In this document: piece after piece, positions 57,020 to 64,000 of the stretch
Numbering within the stretch: position 1 is the first letter of the stretch
Layout of the letters: every line of letters begins with the position of its first letter
Source: Omphiscola glabra
Taxonomy: Eukaryota > Mollusca > Gastropoda > Lymnaeidae
NCBI GenBank assembly: GCA_964017045.1
Contig: OZ024797.1
Coordinates: forward strand, 13,485,062 to 13,549,061
Length of the DNA stretch: 64,000 nucleotides
Reading direction: 5' to 3'
Translations under genes and position numbers: made by a program
Notes under the pieces: model-generated
Seen by the model: the letters and a program-made list of their open reading frames with translations, nothing else
Database searches by the model: none
Told to the model about the DNA's origin: nothing

Positions 57020-59372
57020 ATTTATTAGCTAGAAACGTTGGTGGGACAGATACTCTGACACTGAGAGTCGGATTAGGAGGTAAGTTCTTTACCATTAGTA
57101 ATATTTATAATACCACTAGAAACACTTTGTGCATTCACTTACATGGCACAACCCTCTTTTCAGATAGAATCATAGCAGGGGATTTTAACGCCCCTATGGG
57201 GGATATGGGCTATTCTGAAACTAACCCCTTAGGGCGCTATTTAGAGGAGGTCGAGCTCACGACCAACCTCATTAGGCTGTAAACCGGCGACAGTGTGCCC
57301 ACACTGCTCCATACTGGCAATAGTGTCATGTCTCGCCCCGATATAACGCTGGTCTCGGCCTAGCTCTAGACCAAGATCCAGTGTGAAGTATTCGTTGAGG
57401 TTGGCAGTGACCACCGAACGACCCTCATTACGGAGGGTGAAAGCACGGAGAGCACGATCGAGGAATCAGCTGGGACCGATACCTCCGAAAGCACCGACGC
57501 TGCATACAGCACTTTCGTGAGAGGTATACTCACCGTGGCTACGAAAACTATCCCTAGAACCAACGGGACCTGCAACTTCCGCCCCTTTTGGAACAAGAGG
57601 TTGGCAGAGTTGGTTCGTGAACGAAAGAGAGCACGGAACAAAGCCGTAAAACTGAAGACGGCTGCTGAAGTCCGAAAGGAAGTCGATAGGGCAAAAAACG
57701 AAAAATGGGTTGGTACATGTGGAAAACTTGACCTGAAAGACGTTAAAAAGGTCTGGCGATTGATGGACTCGTTATCCTTCATGGGGGAAGGTCCGTAATC
57801 GGCGACCATTGCACACGACTACTGGCACGGCTAACACAGATGCCAAGAGTGCCGAGACTTTGAATTAGCACTTTGCAAAGATTAACAGGAAACAGGAGTC
57901 CAGAGAAAGCCGGACACTTAACCATCTCCAGAAGCATGGAGAAGAAACTCATCAGTGGGGACCGCATGCTGAAATATTTACCGCACCTTTCACTATGACT
58001 GAGTTGCAAACCGCCATCGATAAGTGTAACGCCGCTAAGTTGCCAGTTCCAGATAAGTTCTGAAACAAAATGATCAAATAATTTGGCCCGATAGCTAAGG
58101 CAAAGTTATTGTCAATCATCAACAGATCTTGGGTAATTGGAATCCTACCCAGAGCTTGGCTTATTGCTACCATCGTCCTTATTTCCAAAGAAGGGAAGAA
58201 ACTCGATAAACCGACCGGCTACCGTCCGATCTCCCTAACATCGTGTCTAGGGAAGGTATCCGAGAGAATGGCTAACCAGAAGCTCTATTAGCTTCTGGAG
58301 ATTATCGGTAGCCTCAGTCCAATACAGTTGGGCTTCCGCAAATGAATGAAGCCTATAGACCAAGTGCTCAGTCTTCTCCAGTCCATAACAGATGGGCTCC
58401 AGAAAAAGTCGAAAAAAGTAGCTGTATTCTTTGACCTCCGACAGAAATATGACCGGGTCTGGAGGTCCGGGCTATTGTTGCAAAAGTTGGGAGTTAGTGC
58501 CAACTTCTATAAGTGGGTTGCAGGTTTTCTTACAAACTGGACAATCAGCACAAAATTCGGCAGCAAAACTTCCAGGAAGAGAACCCTTGAAAAAGGACAA
58601 CCTCAACGGGCAGCCCTTACTTGCACTCTCTTCCTAGTCTACCTCAATGACTTGCCAAAAAATCTAGCAACTAATACTGCTATGTATATTGACGATTTGG
58701 TTATCTGGAGCACCGGTTAGGATATCCACCGCCTGCAAATCCTATTACAGCAGGACCTTTCTTCTATCAACAGGTTCATGTGGCGGTGGCACCTGGAAAT
58801 CAACACCGAGAAGACGGTCTATTCGCTCTTCATCAGGCGATCGAGCCCAAGGTGGGCGATGTAGTGCTCAAATGGGACAAGCAACCGGTTTACCTGGGGG
58901 TCAAATTGGATTAAAAGGTACAAATGCACAATTTTGTACAAGACCTCTGCTCCCATGCAACCGCCAAGCTCAACCTGGTGAAAAATTTGACTTCCACAAG
59001 TATGGGCTCGGGTGCAAGAACGCTTAGAGCTCTATTCCTGGGCAATGTAAGGTCGGTGATGGATTACAGCATGCCAGTCCAATCCTTTGCAAACTAGACC
59101 GCATTGGAAAAGTTGGGCCTAATCCAGAATCAGGCTCTGAGATTCATCTGTGGCGCATTCGGGACCACACCCACAGCTTCTGTAGATGTCTTGGTCAATG
59201 TAGAACCGCTAGAAATAAGGAGTGAAAAGTCAATACTAAGTACCGTAAAGAGGTACCGTCGGCTAGACGAGAAGGAACTGTCGTTCAAGATGCAGAACAA
59301 CTGGGTGGCGGGCAGGAGACTAAAGAGATCCTCTTTCATGCATCAGGACCGTCGACCTGCCCCAAAATAGAA
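57020..59372 (+). pseudogene. Non-LTR retrotransposon, endonuclease and reverse transcriptase (I/Nimb- or Jockey-like), decayed
   Basis: Domains in order are the second half of an APE endonuclease (GDFNAP at about 57178-57195; GSDHRTTLITE at about 57403-57435), a linker (FRPFWNKRLAELVRERKRAR), reverse transcriptase (GYRPISLTSCLGKVSERM at about 58220; VAVFFDLRQKYDRVW; MYIDDLVIW at about 58681-58707, with YIDD for the usual F/YADD) and the C-terminal region (VYLGVKLD; VRSVMDYSMPVQSFAN; LGLIQNQALRFICGAFGT). Several in-frame stops (for example after 57280, 57360, 58290 and 58720) and frameshifts show it is dead. It ends abruptly where a hAT transposase begins. The same family occurs on the minus strand at 62640-64000. 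Confidence 0.9.
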
Positions 59373-61608
59373 AAAGCTCCCTATGTTTCTGCCTGTAGAT
59401 CACTTGATATGCAACTACTCTGTTTCTGTTTTGAAAGAGTATAACATCAAACGGCACTACAAGATTAAACATGCAAATAAGTTTGATGAGTACAAAGGGT
59501 ACTTTTCACAAGACCAAGTAAATGACTTTAAAATTGGTTCAGAGTCAACATGCTATTTAAAAGCTAGTGATGCAGTAGCCATGAAACTTGCAACAAAATC
59601 GAAGCCATATTCAGATGGTGAAAGGCATGGTTAAAGTATGTTTGGAGAGCGTCGTTAAAATGCTGTGTCCAGAATAGGAGAATTTCTCAAAAATAAGTAT
59701 GTCTCGTCAGACTATTACTAGGCGCGTGGACGACATTGGAAATTATATTGAAGATAATTTGAAAAGTCGAGCTTCGAAGTTTATATTTTATGCTCTAGCA
59801 TTGGATGAAAGGACGGGTATGGCGGATACTGTCCAACTCTAGCATTGGATGAAAGGATAGGTATGGCGGATACTGTCCAACTCTAGCATTGGATGAAAGG
59901 ACAGGTATGGCGGATACTGCCCAACTCTAGCATTGGATGAAAGGACAGGTATGTCAGATACTGCCCAACTCTAGCATTGGATGAAAGGACAGGTATGGCA
60001 GATACTGCCCAACTCTAGCATTGGATGAAAGGACAGGTATGGCGGATACTGCCCAACTCTAGCATTGGATGAAAGGATAGGTATGGCGGATACTGCCCAA
60101 CTCTAGCATTGGATGAAAGGACATGTATAGCGGATACTGCCCAACTGGCAATTTTTATCAGGGGTGTTGATGTCCATTTTAAAAAGACAAAAGAAATAAT
60201 GGCACGGTATCCACTTAAGGACACTATGGAGTCACGAGATTTGTAAGAGGCAGTTACATCGACATTGAATCGTTATCACTTAACAACTTATCGGGCTTAA
60301 CGTGCTCCAGCAATGGTTGGGAAACACGAAGGTTTAGTAAAATTAATTGAAAATGAGGCCTCTAAAGTCGGTAATACTATAAAGGCTAAATTGAAATTGA
60401 TTATATTGCATTATTTATCAAGAGAATTTATGTTCAAAGTCTTTCAAAATGGACCATATCATGAAAGTGGTCGCCAAAAAGAGTGATATTCACCGTCAGT
60501 TCCAAGAATTTCTAAAGTCTTTGGACTCAGATTATAATGACGTCACATGTTATGCAGAAGCAAGATGGCTGACCCGTACCAAAATGTTGAAAAGAGTGGT
60601 TGATTTGAAACAAGAAATACAATTATTCTTTGCAAGCAAGTCAATAAGTATCCTAGAGTTTGATGACAAATAGTGGGTTTGCAACTTTGTATTTGTGGTC
60701 AATATAACAAGCCACCAAAATGGCGTTAATACACGTCTACGAGGGAATGATCAAGTAATTAATAAGGTGTATGATCCTATTTCTGCATTTAAAATTAAAC
60801 TTGGTCTTTGGGAACAACTGTTGAGGATAAACTGTTGCCTTTCTTATCTACATTGTCATTGAAACCTGAAGTCACACAAGGGACGAGGGATAAATATGCC
60901 TCTTTGATATCTGACTTAAATCTTGAATTTGAAAACCGATTTCATGATTTAAAAAAAAAAAATCATCATGCGCTTTTTGTTCATTTGGAACGCCATTCGC
61001 GGTAGACGTGAATTTATTACCAGGAAGATTACAAATGGAACATTGTGAAATATTTTGTCATACACAGTTAATGAAGAAATTCCACAATGTTGGTTAGGAA
61101 GAGTTCTATAAAACGTATTTGGACTAAGATCTACAAACATGCTCTGTTGATGGTTTCGCTATTTGGAAACACTTGAACAGTGTGAACAGCTTTTTAGTCG
61201 TATGAATCACATCACATCACGAGTGAGAACACGAATTACTGATTGTTCATCTGGAAAAACGTTTGCGTGTAGCGACAGCATCAGTCGAGATCAAATTTGA
61301 TGCACTTGGTTCTGCAAAATAAAGTCAGATGTCTCACTTTTACATATTTTAAATTGTCTAATAAATATGTTTGATTCTCAGTTTTTTCTTTTATTTAAAA
61401 AATACATATACCTATTTCTGGGTTGTTGTTTTTTTACATTAAACCAGGCAAGCGTTTGACCACAATCTCACCTACTGGGAAGCGACGACGTGGTCGAAGC
61501 TGTAGAACGCCTGATTATTTTCTTTACGTTGCAAAAAAAAATTAGGGTCTGGCAGGAAATGTTATTTCTGAAATTTGTCCCACCTGCTGAAAAGGTTGGC
61601 CACCACTG
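59373..61608 (+). pseudogene. hAT transposase (GTF2IRD2/ZMYM-type), decayed
   Basis: Fragments in order are a BED-type finger remnant (LICNYSVSVLKEYNIKRHYK) with the first Cys apparently lost, YFSQDQVNDFKIGSES, FYALALDERT, AQLAIFIRGVDVHF, CYAEARWLTRTKMLKRVVDL, FENRFHDLKKKNHHALFVHL, MNHITSRVRTRITD and, in another frame, LEKRLRVATASVEIKFDALG. Multiple stops and frame changes, plus an internal 44-bp array, disrupt it. The right end reads, reverse-complemented, CAGTGGTGGCCAACC (to 61608), a hAT-type terminus. The left terminus is lost at the junction with the LINE. It resembles the transposase from which vertebrate GTF2IRD2 acquired its C-terminal part. Confidence 0.85.
59793..60146. repeat. Minisatellite, 44-bp unit, 8 copies, inside the hAT transposase
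   Basis: Units beginning CTCTAGCATTGGATGAAAGG start at 59793, 59837, 59881 and so on to 60101, an exact 44-bp period. The unit is the transposase segment coding ALDERT to DTAQL, and the flanks continue the transposase on either side. Because 44 is not a multiple of three, each added unit shifts the frame. Confidence 0.93.
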
Positions 61609-61620
61609 ATGTAGAGACTA

Positions 61621-61698
61621 TCCGATGGTCTTAGGCGACCCTTGGAAAAGGGTTATTCGACCCTCAAAGGGGTTGCGACCAAAAGGTTGAGAACCACT
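61621..61698. mobile_element. SPIN-like hAT terminal fragment, reverse orientation
   Basis: The reverse complement begins AGTGGTTCTCAACCTTTTGG and continues with GGTCGCAACCCC, GGGTCGAATAACCC and GGGTCGCCTAAGACCAT, the left end of a SPIN-type element. Only about 78 bp remain. It abuts the right terminus of the hAT transposase element (61608). Confidence 0.75.
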
Positions 61699-62200
61699 AT
61701 GATCCCCACGATTGAGTTACAAAACTTGGTCTACCAAATGGTCACATAGTGCTATTTGTTGCACGGGGAGAAAAAGCCTGAAAGAATGAAAGAATTGTCA
61801 AAATAAAATGTGCCGAACTCCCTGATAAGTATTCCCGTACAATGTGCGGTACATGAAATTGTAAAATTATGTTTGATACACGGCCCGTGATATCCATTAT
61901 ATATAAAAGCACCGTGTATGAAAAAGAGCAGATCCAAAAACAAATTCTCAAAACATTTCTGCGGCGAGACCAACAGCAATGTCAAGTGTTAACAAATAAT
62001 AACTCCGAGATGATGGTAAGTTTGTTGATCTTGAGGAAAACAAAATGGTTAGGCCATACAATCCACACCTGTCTCCGAATTACAATGCGCACATTAACGT
62101 GTATATGTGTAACTCAATTGTAACGATTTAAATATCTCTTCAAATACTTTAGAAGTGGTATGACCGTAAGATCTTTGATTCAATTCGTTGCTGTTCCGGT
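61699..62200. other. No gene recognised
   Basis: AT-rich with short open frames. 61990-62090 (for example KTKWLGHTIH, plus strand) could be a scrap of LINE C-terminal sequence but is too short to call. Confidence 0.3.
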
Positions 62201-62309
62201 TCCACTAGGAACGCGCCACCTATGAAAATCGGAGGCGTCCACATTGGGTTTGCCTCTTCGTGGCGAATCTAAAAACTCCGACGCAACGCAACGGGAGTAG
62301 CTGTGTCTA

Positions 62310-62430
62310 ACATGATTACTTGTTGCCGTTGATGGATATGAGGCTTGGGTGGCGGTCAAAACCCATGCCGATGATTTTAGTTAGGCGGCCGCGAGAAAGC
62401 CGCTCCTAGGCAACCATTTCGTCCCAACCT
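62310..62430. repeat. Block related to the repeat at 3.57 kb
   Basis: It shares TTGATGGATATGAGGCTT-like and CTCCTAGGCAACCATTTCG strings with 3571-3680 in the same orientation. GC-rich sequence continues to about 62600. It lies beyond the 3' side of the minus-strand LINE and may belong to another element. Confidence 0.6.
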
Positions 62431-62639
62431 TCCGTCCCGACCGAAAGGCTCCCTGGGCGGTGGGAGTGGTAACGCAAAACCTTCCCTCCGGAGAGGAAGC
62501 AAACTCGCCCAGATCTTCAGGGAAAGTGGGCTGTGAACGCTTTAAACGCAGCGTTTTCGGCCGACCGGGCGTCCCCGAGGCCAGGGGGGAGGTTCCCGGT
62601 GTGCTTCCTACTAACTAACACAAATATTCTGGTGAGGGT

Positions 62640-64000
62640 CTGAGATTACTCTCTAATGACCCCAGCTAGCACATTGGCTACTAGCTCCACCTGCTGAGCC
62701 ATGCAACATTTTCCTCATGTAGGGATCTCCTACCGCCCTGACTTACCCTGGAACATCTAGTGAGGGACATTGGGTCGACAGGTGCTCTATTGTTTCCGAG
62801 ACCAGGCTGCAATGCCGGAAGGTAGTGTTCCTTGTTGTGATCTAGCCTCCAGAGGTATGTGCCGATGGCGCAGTGCTCTGTGCGCATCTGCGTCACTAGA
62901 CTCTGCTTTCTACGACCTAACACCTACAATGGGTCTTGTATGCTAGTGTGCAAGTTAGCGAAAATAGCTCTAGCGGTCGTGTAGTCTGCGCATTGCCTGT
63001 ACCATTTCGTTCTGAAATGGCCTGACAGCCAGTTCTTAATTCCCCAAAAGTTATTGATACATGGGAAGGGCAGCCCCGGTTTTCCCAGAGAGTCTGTTTT
63101 TTTTCATTGTCACTGACATTGACATGCCCAGTGATCCACTGTACTGCCACCGTTCCTTCTAGTTCACCGATCTTGCACAACTCATCTTTGACGGCGTTAA
63201 CAAGGAGAGTGGTACCTGCTCTCTTTCCCAAGAGCTCGAGAGCAGATTTTGAGTAAGAGTAAACTATCACATCGAGCCCCACAAGCTCCCTTCCTTTCAA
63301 TGTTTGGGATACACTCTCCAGGCCCCGGTGTATAGCCTTTAGCTCCGCATGAAAATTTGATGCTGTAATCCCACAGGTTCCCGAGAGTTCCTGATTTGGT
63401 GGTCCTCCTGGTGGGTACAGTATATGCGCACCATACCCAGCAGCCCTTTCTTTCAAATTGGCCCTCCGTGAACTCTTTCACTGGTGTATTCGAATACAGA
63501 ACCATGGTCTCTAGAGCAGCCACTTTCTGGACATGTTCAGGGCTGATTTTCGACACTGCTGCATCAGCCAAGAACATTACTTTTTGCATAAATGAGGATC
63601 TTTTTAGTCACCTACCCGCTATCCAGTTGTTTTGCATTTGGAACGACGGTTCCTTTTCGTTCTGCAATCTGTACTTGAATTCACCACGAATAAATCCCAA
63701 AGCCTGATTCTGGACCCGGTCTAACTTTCCAATGTGGTCTTGCTTGCAAAGGATTGGACCGCCATGCTGTAATCCGTCACCGACCTTAAACTACCTAGAT
63801 ATCGAGCTCTATGCGTACTTGCGCCTGCACCCCAACTTGTGCAAGTCACTTTTTTCACCAGAATGAGCTTGGCGGTTGCCTGGGAGCAGAGGTCTTGTAC
63901 AAAATATTGCATTTGTACCTTTGATCTAATTTGACCCCTAGGTAAACAAGTTGCTTGTCCCATTAGAGCGCTACATCGTCCACCTTAAGCTCGATTGTCT
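62640..64000 (-). pseudogene. Second copy of the I/Nimb-like LINE: RT C-terminus, RNase H and tail, decayed
   Basis: On the minus strand from 64000: the region after the reverse transcriptase (VQMQYFVQDLCSQATAKLIL; LGSLRSVTDYSMAVQSFASK), closely matching 58900-59100; then an RNase H domain (ASNFHAELKAIHRGLESVSQ; VIVYSYSKSALELLG; VQWITGHVNVSDNE); then a C-terminal tail (MRTEHCAIGTYLWRLDHNKE). RNase H needs four acidic residues. The Asp of the usual SDSKSA is Tyr here (SYSKSA), and the first motif reads YSNTPVKEF without the expected Asp. There are frameshifts near 63420 and 62920. The 5' part lies outside the window. Confidence 0.88.

Overview
This is a eukaryotic, AT-rich, intron- and repeat-rich window. 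Short exons with GT/AG introns, long introns full of minisatellites, and the kinds of transposons present suggest a mollusc, most likely a gastropod. That placement is inference: no rRNA, mitochondrial or lineage-diagnostic gene is present. Four protein-coding genes can be assembled from exon similarity and matching splice phases. They are NAA30 (+, last three exons only, 248-1947), MEMO1 (-, nine exons, complete, 12568-19200), BTBD9 (+, twelve exons, complete, 24351-33530) and an unrecognised 250-residue coiled-coil protein (-, five exons, complete, 37535-49037). They look like ordinary independent housekeeping or regulatory genes, and nothing suggests a shared pathway.

Layout. 1-3.4 kb holds the 3' end of NAA30 and its probable 3' UTR. 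3.4-12.5 kb is intergenic, with a GC-rich interspersed repeat, a foldback hairpin, a 1.7 kb array of a 39-bp unit, and two short hAT-type elements. 12.5-19.2 kb is MEMO1. 19.2-24.3 kb is intergenic and holds a terminal-inverted-repeat element with a hAT element nested in it, and another hAT element. 24.3-33.5 kb is BTBD9, whose introns carry at least five tandem arrays, a Tigger-like element, a LINE tail and a SPIN-like hAT element. 33.5-37.5 kb is the probable BTBD9 3' UTR and the gap between convergent genes. 37.5-49.0 kb is the coiled-coil gene, whose introns carry an OC1-like hAT element, another hAT element, a CR1-like LINE end, two copies of a palindrome and five tandem arrays. 49-64 kb has no host gene that I can recognise. 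Its second half is a scrapyard of dead transposons: an RTE-like LINE (-), a Helitron fragment (+), a LINE with endonuclease and reverse transcriptase (+), a hAT transposase (+), a SPIN-like terminus, and a second copy of the same LINE family with a decayed RNase H (-).

The most striking content is the set of short non-autonomous hAT elements. Six have 8-bp target-site duplications that are perfect or one base off, and three more have weaker ones. One matches the vertebrate SPIN family and another OposCharlie1 (OC1), families known for horizontal transfer between animal phyla. Family names are from memory and were not checked by search; the ends and target duplications were read directly. I found no CRISPR array, operon, rRNA or tRNA, and no convincing novel multi-gene system.
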